From: Candidatus Iainarchaeum sp.
GTDB lineage: Archaea > Iainarchaeota > Iainarchaeia > Iainarchaeales > GCA-2688035
Assembly (NCBI GenBank): GCA_017610175.1
Contig: JAFCCO010000004.1
Location: 1 to 64,000 of the forward strand
Length of the DNA stretch: 64,000 nt
Reading direction: 5' to 3'
Positions 6,876 through 14,476 of the stretch are shown here, piece by piece. The position numbers were made by a program, and so were the translations under genes. Within the stretch, counting starts at the first letter, position 1. Every line of letters starts with the position of its first letter. The notes beneath the pieces were generated by a model. The model did no database searches and was not told the origin of the DNA. It saw only the letters and a list, made by a program, of their open reading frames with translations.

Positions 6876-8219
6876 ATGAAAACAGATGTTTTAATTGTTG
6901 GAGGCGGACCGGCGGGCGTTGTTGCCGCTTTAACCGTTAAAAAAAGTTACCCGGAAAAAAAAGTTGTTCTCGTTAAAAAAGAGGAAAAAGTCCTCATTCC
7001 CTGCGGAATCCCATACATTTTTGGCACACTTCCCAGTGTTGAAAGTGATTTAATGCCAAACACCCCCCTTGAAAAAAACGGGGTAGAGCTTGTCTTTGAC
7101 TGCGCTGAAAAAATTGATACAAAAAACAAAACGATTTTGACCTCGGCAAAAAAAGAAATTGAATTTGACCGGCTTGTCCTTGCAACCGGTTCGCAAACCG
7201 CAAAGCCGCCAATTAAGGGCGTTGGGCTGAAAAACGTGTTCTTTGTTGAAAAAAACATGCAGAACATTGAGAAATTGAAACATGCGCTAGATACAGCCCA
7301 AAATATTGTGATAATCGGAGGCGGGTTCATTGGGGTTGAAATTGCGGACGAACTGCGCAAAAAGGAAAAAAATGTAAGCATTGTTGAAGCCGCGCCCTGT
7401 CTGCTGCAGCAGGCGTTTGACGAAGAATTCTGCAAAGCGGCTGAACAGCGTTTGGAAAACGCTGGAATAAAGTTTTACACAAATGCGCTGGCTGAAGAGC
7501 TGACAGGGAATGAAACTGTCGAGGGCGTAAAAATTTCGGGCAAGAAATCCCAAACACTCAAGGCAGAACTGGTGCTTATTTGCGTTGGGACAAAACCAAA
7601 TTCATTGCTAGCGGAAAAAGCCGGGCTGGTTATTGGAAAGTCGGGAGGCATTGTTGTTGACGAGTACATGCAAACAAGCGAAAAGGGCATTTTTGCAGTG
7701 GGGGACTGTGCCGAAAAGAAAAGCTTTTTTACAAGGCAGGTTTCAAATGTGATGCTGGCTTCAACTGCGGCATCTGAGGCAAGAATCGCCGGAAATAACC
7801 TTTTCAGCTTCAGGGTAATACGGCAAAACAAGGGCACAATCGCAATCTTTTCAACGTTTGTTTCAGGCCTTGGCTTGGGGGCCGCCGGACTAATCGAATC
7901 CGAAACAAAAAAACAGTGCTTTGAGTATGTTGTGGGCGAAGCACAGGCAAAAGACATGCACCCCGGCTGCCTGCCAAACTCAAGTGACCTGCATGTAAAA
8001 ATGCTGTTTTCAAAAGACAGCGGTGTTTTGCTTGGGTGCCAGGCAATGGGCGGAAAAAATGTTGGCGAACTGATTAATCTTGCAGGGTTCGCAATTCAAA
8101 GCAATGCAACTGTTTCGGAAATCAGCACTCTGCAAATTGGAACGCACCCGCTGCTTACCGCAGCCCCGACAAACCACCCTTTTGTGCTTGCGGCGGAAGC
8201 CGCAATGGCAAAACTGTAA
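6876..8219 (+). CDS. CoA-disulfide reductase / NADH oxidase-like flavoprotein
   Basis: This 447-residue protein has two Rossmann folds: FAD-binding GGGPAG near residue 9 and NAD(P)-binding IIGGGFIGVE near residue 147, with FAD motif GIFAVGDCAE. A single redox cysteine is placed as in CoA-disulfide reductases (Cys43, in LIPCGIPY). The C-terminal dimerisation domain contains HPGCLPNSSDLHVKMLF. Relatives reduce CoA disulfide, polysulfide or elemental sulfur, or oxidise NADH. TGTTTAAATAG (~6808) is a promoter element and AGGAGAGGAGG a strong ribosome site. A sulfur or thiol substrate fits the neighbourhood. Confidence 0.85.
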   Translation: MKTDVLIVGGGPAGVVAALTVKKSYPEKKVVLVKKEEKVLIPCGIPYIFGTLPSVESDLMPNTPLEKNGVELVFDCAEKIDTKNKTILTSAKKEIEFDRLVLATGSQTAKPPIKGVGLKNVFFVEKNMQNIEKLKHALDTAQNIVIIGGGFIGVEIADELRKKEKNVSIVEAAPCLLQQAFDEEFCKAAEQRLENAGIKFYTNALAEELTGNETVEGVKISGKKSQTLKAELVLICVGTKPNSLLAEKAGLVIGKSGGIVVDEYMQTSEKGIFAVGDCAEKKSFFTRQVSNVMLASTAASEARIAGNNLFSFRVIRQNKGTIAIFSTFVSGLGLGAAGLIESETKKQCFEYVVGEAQAKDMHPGCLPNSSDLHVKMLFSKDSGVLLGCQAMGGKNVGELINLAGFAIQSNATVSEISTLQIGTHPLLTAAPTNHPFVLAAEAAMAKL

Positions 8220-8236
8220 CCCTTCACCGGTAACCA

Positions 8237-8725
8237 ATGGGCAAAATTGAAATGAAAGACATTAAGAAAAAATCCGCAGCAAGTGGGGGAGTGAATCCGT
8301 GCCAGAAAGGCGCATATCTTTTGCTTGTCAAAATTTCAAAAGACACCAAAATTGAAATTGGGGCACTGAGCAAACTTTTTTTTGAAAAAGGGACATATGT
8401 TTATGTCGGCAGTGCAATGAACGGCATTGAAAAAAGGGTTAAACGCCATTTTGGAAAACGCAAAAAAATATTTTGGCACATTGACTACCTACTTTCCGCG
8501 CCAGGGGTAAAATTGGGCGCTGCGCTTGCAAAACCCTCCAAATTAAGGGAAGAATGCAAAATAGCAAACAAAATTGCATTGGAAGGCATTCCTGTACTTG
8601 GCTTTGGCTGCAGCGACTGCAATTGCAACAGCCATTTGTTTAAAGTGGACGGAACAAGCGCTGTGACCAACTTAAAGGGGTTCAGAAAAGTAAAGTTCCA
8701 CAGGAAAAAACAAATAAGCAAATAA
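8237..8725 (+). CDS. DUF123 / GIY-YIG-like (Uri superfamily) protein
   Basis: The 162-residue protein matches the DUF123 family: KGAYLLLVKIS, then GTYVYVGSAMNGIEKRVKRHF (a GIY-YIG-like core), KIFWHIDYLL, and GFGCSDCNCNSHLF. In other archaea the domain stands alone or is fused to endonuclease III, so a nucleic-acid role is likely. The start at 8237 is 17 bases after the flavoprotein stop; an internal ATG at 8252 is also possible. Confidence 0.75.
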   Translation: MGKIEMKDIKKKSAASGGVNPCQKGAYLLLVKISKDTKIEIGALSKLFFEKGTYVYVGSAMNGIEKRVKRHFGKRKKIFWHIDYLLSAPGVKLGAALAKPSKLREECKIANKIALEGIPVLGFGCSDCNCNSHLFKVDGTSAVTNLKGFRKVKFHRKKQISK

Positions 8726-8728
8726 ACA

Positions 8729-8748
8729 TATAAACAAACATTTATATA
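8729..8748 (+). promoter_or_regulatory. Promoter with inverted repeat of the ArsR gene
   Basis: TATAAA (8729-8734) and TTTATA (8741-8746) form a perfect inverted repeat with a six-base spacer. The right arm is also the TATA box (TTTATATA). A regulator on this site would hide the TATA box, so it is a good operator candidate for the ArsR protein just downstream. Confidence 0.5.
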
Positions 8749-8773
8749 CTTCTTTGTGCCCAATATTAATGCA

Positions 8774-9151
8774 ATGATTACCCCAAAAGATTCCCAAGCA
8801 GCAATGATTTTTGCAAGGGCCTTCGGGACGCTTTCAGACCCAAACAGGCTTTTGATACTGAAGGCGCTTGGAAGCGAGGAAAAGCCGGTTAACAGAATTG
8901 CGATTGATTTGGGCCTTTCGCAACCGCTTGTTTCACACCATCTTGCGGCGCTAAAGGCAGGCGGACTGGTAAAGGCAAAAAAGGCCGGCAGTTTTGTTTT
9001 TTACAGTGTTTCAACAGAAAAAATTGCCGCATTGGTTAACAATCTGGAGGACGCTTTAGAGGACATTTCAAAGAACATTGAATTAACCACCTTCCCACAG
9101 CCAGTGCCAAGATTTATGGGGCGCGGCAGAAGGGGAAGAAGGTGGATGTAA
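8774..9151 (+). CDS. ArsR-family winged-helix regulator
   Basis: The 125-residue protein has the ArsR fold: FGTLSDPNRLLILKAL, recognition helix LGLSQPLVSHHLAALKAGGLVKAKKAG, wing FVFYSVS. The ATG at 8774 suits a leaderless transcript, being about 26 bases after the TATA box; a GTG at 8756 is too close to it. The C-terminal GRGRRGRRW is basic. No metal-binding cysteine is visible, so it may sense something other than a thiol-bound metal. It leads a short operon with two tiny proteins. Confidence 0.85.
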   Translation: MITPKDSQAAMIFARAFGTLSDPNRLLILKALGSEEKPVNRIAIDLGLSQPLVSHHLAALKAGGLVKAKKAGSFVFYSVSTEKIAALVNNLEDALEDISKNIELTTFPQPVPRFMGRGRRGRRWM

Positions 9152-9171
9152 AAAAAAAGGAGGTGCGAGCA

Positions 9172-9261
9172 ATGGCTTGCCCAGGAGATAAAATAAGAAG
9201 TAAAGGAAAAGGAAGAGGCCTTGGAATTGGAAAAAGAAAAGGCCCGATTGGAAGGAGGTGA
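9172..9261 (+). CDS. 29-residue basic, glycine-rich peptide gene
   Basis: An ATG with a very strong ribosome site (AAGGAGGTG, seven bases upstream) opens 29 residues, MACPGDKIRSKGKGRGLGIG and then KRKGPIGRR. It has one Cys and about ten Lys/Arg. Its stop overlaps the ribosome site of the next gene. The strong signal and packing suggest it is translated. I know of no family; binding of nucleic acid or of a thiolate or cluster surface is speculation. Confidence 0.55.
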   Translation: MACPGDKIRSKGKGRGLGIGKRKGPIGRR

Positions 9262-9267
9262 AATAAC

Positions 9268-9621
9268 ATGCCAGCAGGAGATGGAACAGGACCCAATGGA
9301 TTTGGCTCAATGACAGGAAGGCGCGCAGGATACTGTGCAGGCTATTCGGCACCGGGCTACACCAACCAAGCGGGCGATAGAGGCTTTGGACGGGGCTTTG
9401 GAAGAGGCGCAGGCTTTGGAAGGGGTTTCAGGGGTCGATTTTACGCAGTACCAGCACCAGCTTACAGCGCTTACACGGCACCGCAAGCCCAACAGCAGGT
9501 ACGGCAGCCCACAGAAGCCGACGCAAGAATGCAGGAAAAGTCCGCACTTGAACAGGAAGCAAGCGCCTTGGAACAGGGGCTCGCGGAAATAAAGAAAAGG
9601 CTCGCTGAATTAGGCAAGTAA
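9268..9621 (+). CDS. DUF5320-like glycine-rich protein
   Basis: The 117-residue protein opens MPAGDGTGPNGFGSMTGRRA and continues GYCAGY, the hallmark of DUF5320-type small proteins found next to NifX-type genes in anaerobes. The middle is Gly/Arg/Phe-rich (repeated GFGRG) and the last ~40 residues form a predicted coiled coil (EKSALEQEASALEQGLAEIK). GGAGG lies seven bases before the ATG. Function is unknown; the link with Fe-S or metal genes is from family context. Confidence 0.7.
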   Translation: MPAGDGTGPNGFGSMTGRRAGYCAGYSAPGYTNQAGDRGFGRGFGRGAGFGRGFRGRFYAVPAPAYSAYTAPQAQQQVRQPTEADARMQEKSALEQEASALEQGLAEIKKRLAELGK

Positions 9622-9640
9622 ACCAAATTAAACAATTGCA

Positions 9641-9677
9641 CCGGCGGCTTTTACGGCCGTCGGATTGGATTTTTTTC
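9641..9677 (+). terminator. Hairpin terminator after the ArsR operon
   Basis: CCGGCGGC (9641-9648) pairs with GCCGTCGG (9656-9663) with one G-T pair and a seven-base loop. A T run (TTTTTTT, ~9671) follows after seven bases. Its position after the last gene of the operon fits termination. Confidence 0.55.
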
Positions 9678-9715
9678 CCAAAAAAATATGTGGAAAAAAA
9701 CCGGATTTTAATGTA

Positions 9716-9743
9716 ATGCACATATGCCCAAAACTATTTAAAT
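9716..9743 (+). promoter_or_regulatory. CATATG-box promoter before the DUF59 gene
   Basis: ATGCACATATGCCCA (9716-9730) lies just upstream of the TATA box CTATTTAAAT (9734-9743). The same pair of elements, nearly base for base, recurs at 16002-16030. A second weak TATA-like element, GTTTATTATA, lies at 9751-9760. Confidence 0.7.
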
Positions 9744-9821
9744 CAGTTCGGTTTATTATAATAGTATTGCCCTAAAAAAAATATGGCGCAAAGAGCATAA
9801 AACATATTTAGAGTGTAGAAG

Positions 9822-10090
9822 ATGGTTTTAAAAAAGAAATAGAAACGGCTTTGGAAAAAGTAATGCACCCGGAGTTTGATAAAAGCCTTACTGAATGCAA
9901 TATGATAAGGGCAGTGGAAATTAAAAACGACAAACCAGTTGTGACTTTGGCGGTGCCTTTTTTGCACGTTCCAATTAAAAACGACCTGATTCAGATAATT
10001 AAAAGCAAGGTAAAAAATAAAACCGGCCTTGAAGCCGAAGTGGAAATAAAGGAAATGAACGAAGAGGGAAAAAAAGGTTTGGAAAAATAG
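9822..10090 (+). CDS. DUF59/MIP18 (SufT-like) protein, apparent -1 frameshift
   Basis: The main frame (stop at 10090) carries a DUF59 domain: EIETALEKVMHPEFDKSL, then MIRAVEIKNDKPVVTLAVPF and HVPIKNDLIQIIKSKV. In that frame the only start, TTG at 9851, would remove the conserved first helix. An ATG at 9822 reads M-V-L-K-K and then stops at 9840. It crosses A-AAA-AAG (9830-9836), the classic -1 slippery heptamer; a slip there joins MVLKK to EIETALEK and gives 89 residues. The alternatives are a base error in the A run, a TTG start, or decay. DUF59 proteins help Fe-S assembly with Mrp/ApbC ATPases. The family Cys in the GCP-like position is absent. Confidence 0.6.
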
Positions 10091-10188
10091 TTAAAGAAGT
10101 CAGAGACTAAGCCAAATGCGGTTAAGCAAACCCTTAAAGTTTTTCCCACAAAAATGCTTTTAAACCAGAAAAGGGGATTAATCCTTCA

Positions 10189-10674
10189 ATGAAAAAGATA
10201 TGCTATAAACCAATAGGCATAATACATTCAGGCCATAAGCAAATGGAAGGCACCCCGATTCAAAGCACATTGTCAAAAGATTCAAGTGGGCAAGTAGAGG
10301 TTTTTCCCGAATATGCCCTCGGTTTGAAAGACCTTGAAGGATTCTCACACATTATTTTAATTTACCATTTTCATCTGTCCAAAGGCTATTCCCTTTTAAG
10401 CAGGCCGTTTCTGGAAAATAAAAAGCATGGAATTTTTGCCATTAGATCCCCAAAAAGACCAAACCCGATAGGGCTTTCAGTAGTTAAATTGGAAAAAAAA
10501 GCCAACAACATACTGCACATAAGCGAAGTGGACATAGTTGAGGGTGCAATGCTGCTTGACATTAAGCCCTATGTTTCAAAATTTGATGTGAGAAGCGGAA
10601 CAAAAGACGGTTGGCTGACAAAAAAAATAAGGGATGCCAGGGAACATAAAGCCGATAACAGATACAGCCCATAA
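10189..10674 (+). CDS. TrmO/TsaA-type tRNA methyltransferase
   Basis: The 161-residue protein belongs to the TsaA/TrmO family, which N6-methylates threonylcarbamoyl-adenosine 37 in certain tRNAs using SAM. Motifs include YKPIGIIHSGH, DLEGFSHIILIYHFH, RSPKRPNPIGLSVVKL and LDIKPYVSKFD. GCTTTTAAACC (10157) is a TATA box about 30 bases before the ATG, so the message is probably leaderless. Archaeal relatives may modify other substrates. Confidence 0.8.
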   Translation: MKKICYKPIGIIHSGHKQMEGTPIQSTLSKDSSGQVEVFPEYALGLKDLEGFSHIILIYHFHLSKGYSLLSRPFLENKKHGIFAIRSPKRPNPIGLSVVKLEKKANNILHISEVDIVEGAMLLDIKPYVSKFDVRSGTKDGWLTKKIRDAREHKADNRYSP

Positions 10675-10715
10675 ACAGCCAAAGACTGAAGCTTGATAGT
10701 GGCTTTTAGGCTGTT
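10674..10715 (+). terminator. Possible stem-loop after trmO-like gene
   Basis: AACAGCC-AAAG (10674-10684) can pair with CTTT-TA-GGCTGTT (10703-10715), leaving an 18-base loop. No T run follows, so termination is weakly supported. Confidence 0.3.
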
Positions 10716-10784
10716 CCAATTTCACTACTCACTAGCTATTTAAAAATGGAAGTGGGCATACTAATCACTATTAAACCCTTTTTT

Positions 10785-11207
10785 ATGAGAGTGTTTTTTT
10801 TGTCCGACTTAGATTTAGAAAAAATTAAAGCAAAGAAATTAAAAAAAATGCAGGAACAAATGCGTCAAAATGAGGTGAAACAATTGGAAATTGAAGCAAA
10901 CGACGAAAATTTTCAAAAAGAAGTAATTGAAAAAAGCAGCAGTGTCCCTGTTGTGGTTGATTTTTGGGCAACATGGTGTACCCCCTGCCTCATGCTTGGC
11001 CCAAGCCTTGAAAAACTCGCCAAAAAATTTGGCGGAAAGTTTGTGCTGGCAAAAGTGAATGTTGACCAAAGCCCCAGGGTGAGCGCAAAGTATGCGATTT
11101 CAAGCATTCCAGCCGTGAAAATGTTTAAGGATGGCAAAGTTGTTGATGAGTTCATTGGAGCTATTCCAGAATCAGCAGTTGGGCAATGGCTTGCCAAAAA
11201 TATCTAA
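10785..11207 (+). CDS. Thioredoxin with charged N-terminal helix
   Basis: A thioredoxin domain carries the active site W-C-T-P-C (in VVDFWATWCTPCLMLGPSL) and the cis-Pro loop SSIPAVKMF. Ahead of it is an amphipathic, Lys-rich helix (DLDLEKIKAKKLKKMQEQ). AGCTATTTAAAAA (10734) is the TATA box. The ATG at 10785 gives 140 residues; a TTG at 10800 that starts at SDLDLE is equally plausible, while the ATG at 10746 is too near the TATA box. It is the first gene of operon C, 11 bases before the ABC ATPase. Confidence 0.85.
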   Translation: MRVFFLSDLDLEKIKAKKLKKMQEQMRQNEVKQLEIEANDENFQKEVIEKSSSVPVVVDFWATWCTPCLMLGPSLEKLAKKFGGKFVLAKVNVDQSPRVSAKYAISSIPAVKMFKDGKVVDEFIGAIPESAVGQWLAKNI

Positions 11208-11218
11208 AGGCGGTTGAA

Positions 11219-12028
11219 ATGAAAATAAAAAAAATAACTATTTTTCCGGGCAAGGGCAAGCAGGGCAAAAAAGAAGATTTTGAAAAAATCGAAATACTTG
11301 CAGGGCAAAAAATAGGAATTGTGGGCCCAACCGGGTCTGGAAAAAGCCAATTGTTGTATGATATTGAAAAGCTTAGCCAGGGAGAAACCAAGACTTTAAG
11401 AACAATTTTAATAAATGGCCGCAAGGTTCAGAAAGACCTTAAGATAGACCCTGCAAGAAAAATAATCGGATATCTTACCCAGCACATGAATTTTATGACA
11501 GACACAACAGTCCAAAACTTTTTGGAAACACACATAATTACACGGGGCAAGCACAGGTCACAGGAAAGCACCAAAGAGCTGGTTGAAAAAATAATAGATG
11601 CCGCAAACACAATAACTGGTGAGGAAATCAACAAGAATACAAATCTGCTTATTTTGTCCGGAGGCCAATCAAGAGCATTAATGGTTGCTGACCTTGCATA
11701 TGTTAGCGAATCCCCAATTATTCTAATTGACGAAATAGAAAATGCAGGCATAAGAATCCGCGAGGCCCTTGAGCTTCTTATCAAAAAAGGAAAAATAGTT
11801 TTTTTGGTTACCCACGACCCGATTCTCGCATTGGACACTGACAAAAGGCTTGTCATGAAAAAGGGGGCGATAAGCAACATTATTTATACATCTGTTAAGG
11901 AAAGGGGAATTGCAAATTACCTCTCATGGATTAACAACTACCTTTTGGATGTTAGGGAAAATGTAAGGAAGGGAAAAAAGGTAGAGGAATTGCGGTTAAT
12001 ATGCACTCCAGTGGGGGCGAAAAAATGA
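11219..12028 (+). CDS. Soluble ABC-type ATPase without a membrane partner
   Basis: The 269-residue protein has a complete ABC set: Walker A GPTGSGKS (36-43), Q-loop near Q88, signature LSGGQ (146-150), Walker B ILIDE (168-172), and H-loop His199. No permease or binding-protein gene is adjacent. Its partner is evidently the HypB-like protein whose start overlaps this stop by four bases. Known soluble ABC ATPases act in Fe-S assembly (SufC) or in activating metalloenzymes, so an energy-dependent maturation or redox-activation role is inferred. Confidence 0.8.
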   Translation: MKIKKITIFPGKGKQGKKEDFEKIEILAGQKIGIVGPTGSGKSQLLYDIEKLSQGETKTLRTILINGRKVQKDLKIDPARKIIGYLTQHMNFMTDTTVQNFLETHIITRGKHRSQESTKELVEKIIDAANTITGEEINKNTNLLILSGGQSRALMVADLAYVSESPIILIDEIENAGIRIREALELLIKKGKIVFLVTHDPILALDTDKRLVMKKGAISNIIYTSVKERGIANYLSWINNYLLDVRENVRKGKKVEELRLICTPVGAKK

Positions 12029-12813
12029 AGATGATAATCTTTGGCGGCACGCCTGGAAGCGGAAAAACAAGCGTAATTAAATTTGTAATGCAGGAATTAA
12101 AAGATTTGAGCATTCATTACGTAAAATTTGATGTTTTGTCCACAGAAGACCATTTTCTGATAAAAAACAAATTTGGGGTGAGCGCTGAAAGCAAAATATC
12201 CGGAGACGTGTGCCCAGACCATTACGCCGCATTGGAAATCCCAAAAATCGTTGAAAAACACAAAAGGAAGGACCTAATCATTATAGAAACAGCTGGGCTT
12301 TGCCTAAGGTGCTCACCATACATAAACGAAGGACTTGCAATCAATGTTTTGAACATTTTGGCGGGAAAACCATCAAGCTATGGGCCATTGTTAACACAAG
12401 CTGATTTGGTGGCCACAACCAAAGGCGACTTGATTTCACAGGCTGAAAGGGAAATTTTTAGATCAGAAGTTTTAAAAGTTGCCAAAAACGCCTCAATAAT
12501 TGAAGCAAACGGGTTAACCGGAGAAGGAGCGATTGACATAGCTGAAGCCATAAGAGAAAGTCCCGAAATAAAAAGGAAACTTAGCTTAAAGCACTCAATG
12601 CCAACCGCTGTCTGTGGGTACTGCTATGGAAACAAAACGATTGATTCAGAGGAAACATTGAAGCGTTACTTGCTTGGCAAGGAATTGAAAGCAAAGATTC
12701 CAAACCTAAACTGCGGAAAATGTGGGTTCAAATCGTGCAACGAATTTATAAGAGCGGTTTTGGATGAAAAAGTCGGGGAAGAAAACTGCCCGTATTTAAA
12801 AAAAGGGGATTAA
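12025..12813 (+). CDS. HypB/CobW-like P-loop protein with 4Fe-4S module
   Basis: The 262-residue protein has a Walker A loop GGTPGSGKT (7-15), then SGDVCPDH (59-66), ETAGLCLRC (88-96) and TKGD (132-135), all typical of the SIMIBI metal-chaperone NTPases (HypB, CobW, UreG). The cysteines in the two central motifs could bind a metal. The C-terminus adds C-x2-C-x4-C-x16-C (Cys230, 233, 238, 255), the 4Fe-4S pattern of ferredoxin-like activators and CFeSP subunits, with CGYC (197-200) just before. Together with the ABC ATPase it looks like a metal- or redox-insertion machine; its client is unknown. Confidence 0.8.
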   Translation: MKMIIFGGTPGSGKTSVIKFVMQELKDLSIHYVKFDVLSTEDHFLIKNKFGVSAESKISGDVCPDHYAALEIPKIVEKHKRKDLIIIETAGLCLRCSPYINEGLAINVLNILAGKPSSYGPLLTQADLVATTKGDLISQAEREIFRSEVLKVAKNASIIEANGLTGEGAIDIAEAIRESPEIKRKLSLKHSMPTAVCGYCYGNKTIDSEETLKRYLLGKELKAKIPNLNCGKCGFKSCNEFIRAVLDEKVGEENCPYLKKGD

Positions 12814-12814
12814 A

Positions 12815-13810
12815 ATGGAAAAAAAGCAGAAAATAACAGGTAATGGGGCATATCATTTTAGCAGGCTGGAAAATTTTCCAATATCCTTTTTGGCGGTCTG
12901 TTTGGGCTTGTTTGGTTTTACCTTGGCTTGGCAAAAAGCAGAGCAGGTGTTAAAGTTTCCATTTAGCATAAGTACTGCTTTGCTCTATTTTTCAATCCTG
13001 GTTAGCGGAATAATACTTACAACCTATTTTATAAAATTCGTTAAATATCCTGAAAAAGTCAAACAGGAGTTTAACCATCCGATAAAACTTAATTTTTACC
13101 CAATAATCGCAAAAATTTTTTTGATTGCCAGCATAATTTACCTTAGCTTAAACATTGTAATTTCAAAATATCTTTGGTGGACGGGAGTTGCAATGCAATT
13201 TATTTTTACAATAGTGATACTGTCTGCGTGGATAAAACACGAAAAATTCGAAATACACCATATTAATCCATCCTGGTTTATTCCGGTTGTAGGATGTATT
13301 ATCATCCCAATAGCAGGAATCAAACATTTTGCTCCAGAACTCTCTTGGTTCTTTTTTAGCATAGGCTTTTTTTGGTGGTTAATATTAACAACTTTAATTA
13401 TGAATAGAATAATTTTCCATCGCCCTATTCCAAATAAATTAGTGCCTACTTTGTTTATCTTATTTGCACCACCTGTAATAGGATTCATAGCTTTAACAAA
13501 ACTATTAGGTGGAATAAATCCTTTTGGAAACTTGCTTTATTATTTTGGGCTATTTTTATTTATCCTATTATTGTTTCAGTTTAAGCTGTTTGCAAAACTT
13601 AAATTTTATTTGTCCTGGTGGGCATACTCCTTTCCCTTGGCTGCTTTAGCAATAGGCACATTTTTGTTCTACCACGAAACAGGATTGTTTTTCTTTAAGA
13701 TAATGTCATGGATTTTATTCATATTATTAAATGCCATCATTTTATTATTGTCCATTAAAACATTAAAAGCTATAAAAAATAAAATAATTTGCATAGATGA
13801 AAAGGATTAA
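12815..13810 (+). CDS. SLAC1/TehA (TDT) family channel or transporter
   Basis: This 331-residue protein has about ten hydrophobic segments and family motifs such as FPISFLAVCLGLFGF and NPSWFIPVVGCIIIPIAG, which mark the SLAC1/TehA/Mae1 group. Relatives pass nitrate or chloride, export sulfite, or carry C4-dicarboxylates. It starts one base after the HypB-like stop. The second half of the gene is noticeably AT-richer than its neighbours. Given the thiol/sulfur setting, sulfite or a small sulfur anion is a reasonable but untested substrate. Confidence 0.8.
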   Translation: MEKKQKITGNGAYHFSRLENFPISFLAVCLGLFGFTLAWQKAEQVLKFPFSISTALLYFSILVSGIILTTYFIKFVKYPEKVKQEFNHPIKLNFYPIIAKIFLIASIIYLSLNIVISKYLWWTGVAMQFIFTIVILSAWIKHEKFEIHHINPSWFIPVVGCIIIPIAGIKHFAPELSWFFFSIGFFWWLILTTLIMNRIIFHRPIPNKLVPTLFILFAPPVIGFIALTKLLGGINPFGNLLYYFGLFLFILLLFQFKLFAKLKFYLSWWAYSFPLAALAIGTFLFYHETGLFFFKIMSWILFILLNAIILLLSIKTLKAIKNKIICIDEKD

Positions 13811-13854
13811 GCAACAGGCTTATTTAAATTTTAAGCCAAAGGAGGATAAATCAA
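13811..13854 (+). promoter_or_regulatory. Promoter of the ferredoxin-FTR operon
   Basis: TTATTTAAATTTT (13821) is the TATA box, flanked by an inverted repeat GGCTTA (13817-13822) and TAAGCC (13832-13837). AAAGGAGGA follows as ribosome site. A repressor on this repeat would cover the TATA box; the HTH protein at 15655 is a possible binder. Confidence 0.5.
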
Positions 13855-14205
13855 ATGCCTTGGATTGATGAAGAAAAATGCAGTGGATGCGGTATTTGCG
13901 TAAAAAACTGCCCGGTAGAAGCCATTTGTATGGAAAATGGAAAAGCCAAAATAGATATGGGCAAATGCATCAGATGCGGCAAATGCCACGAGATATGCCC
14001 CCAAAATGCAGTCAGGCATGATAGTGAAAAAATTCCGCAAGAAGTTAAAGAAAATATTGAATGGGCAAAAAGGCTGATGAAACACTGCAAAACTAAAAAA
14101 GAGAAACAAGAGTTTTTGGAAAGAATGGTCAAGCACTTTAATAAAGAAAAAATAGTCGCAGAAAAAAGCCTTAGCAAGATTAAAGAAATCAAAGATGAAA
14201 ATTAA
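13855..14205 (+). CDS. Two-cluster ferredoxin with helical tail
   Basis: Two 4Fe-4S motifs are present: CSGCGICVKNCP and CIRCGKCHEICP in the first ~60 residues. The remaining ~55 residues are charged and probably helical (VKENIEWAKRLMKHCKTKKE), an extension absent from plain ferredoxins and possibly a docking arm. It heads operon D and could feed electrons to the ferredoxin-thioredoxin reductase. Confidence 0.85.
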   Translation: MPWIDEEKCSGCGICVKNCPVEAICMENGKAKIDMGKCIRCGKCHEICPQNAVRHDSEKIPQEVKENIEWAKRLMKHCKTKKEKQEFLERMVKHFNKEKIVAEKSLSKIKEIKDEN

Positions 14206-14252
14206 GCAAAGAAATAAGAAACCGGAAATAAAAATAAGGGGTTAAAAACTCA

Positions 14253-14456
14253 ATGAAAAAAACAATAAACGGGTTGTTGTTTAACAGGATTGAAAAGCTT
14301 GGGGGCAAGGACTTTAACCACCTTGGATGTGAAGGCAAAAATGAATCTTTTGGCGACTTCCTTGCCGGGTTTGTACCAAAAATAGGAATGAGAAAAAAAG
14401 CAAGGTTTACTATAGAAACACTGGACGATTCTGGAAAAAAATCGAACAAGCACTAA
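14253..14456 (+). CDS. Hypothetical 67-residue protein
   Basis: This short basic protein has one Cys and two Gly/Phe-rich stretches (NHLGCEGKN, SFGDFLAGFVPKIG). It is in line with the operon, with AAGGGG before the start and 14 bases to the next ribosome site. I do not recognise it. Confidence 0.55.
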   Translation: MKKTINGLLFNRIEKLGGKDFNHLGCEGKNESFGDFLAGFVPKIGMRKKARFTIETLDDSGKKSNKH

Positions 14457-14476
14457 AAAAAGGAGGCAGATTGAAG

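Noticed and set aside
9268..9500. Short DNA repeats in the glycine-rich gene
   Set aside because: The repetition follows GFGRG coding and shows no repeat beyond the gene; not a CRISPR or satellite.
9783..9800. Five-codon leader peptide (MAQRA) before the DUF59 gene
   Set aside because: No ribosome site or regulatory codon run; likely chance.
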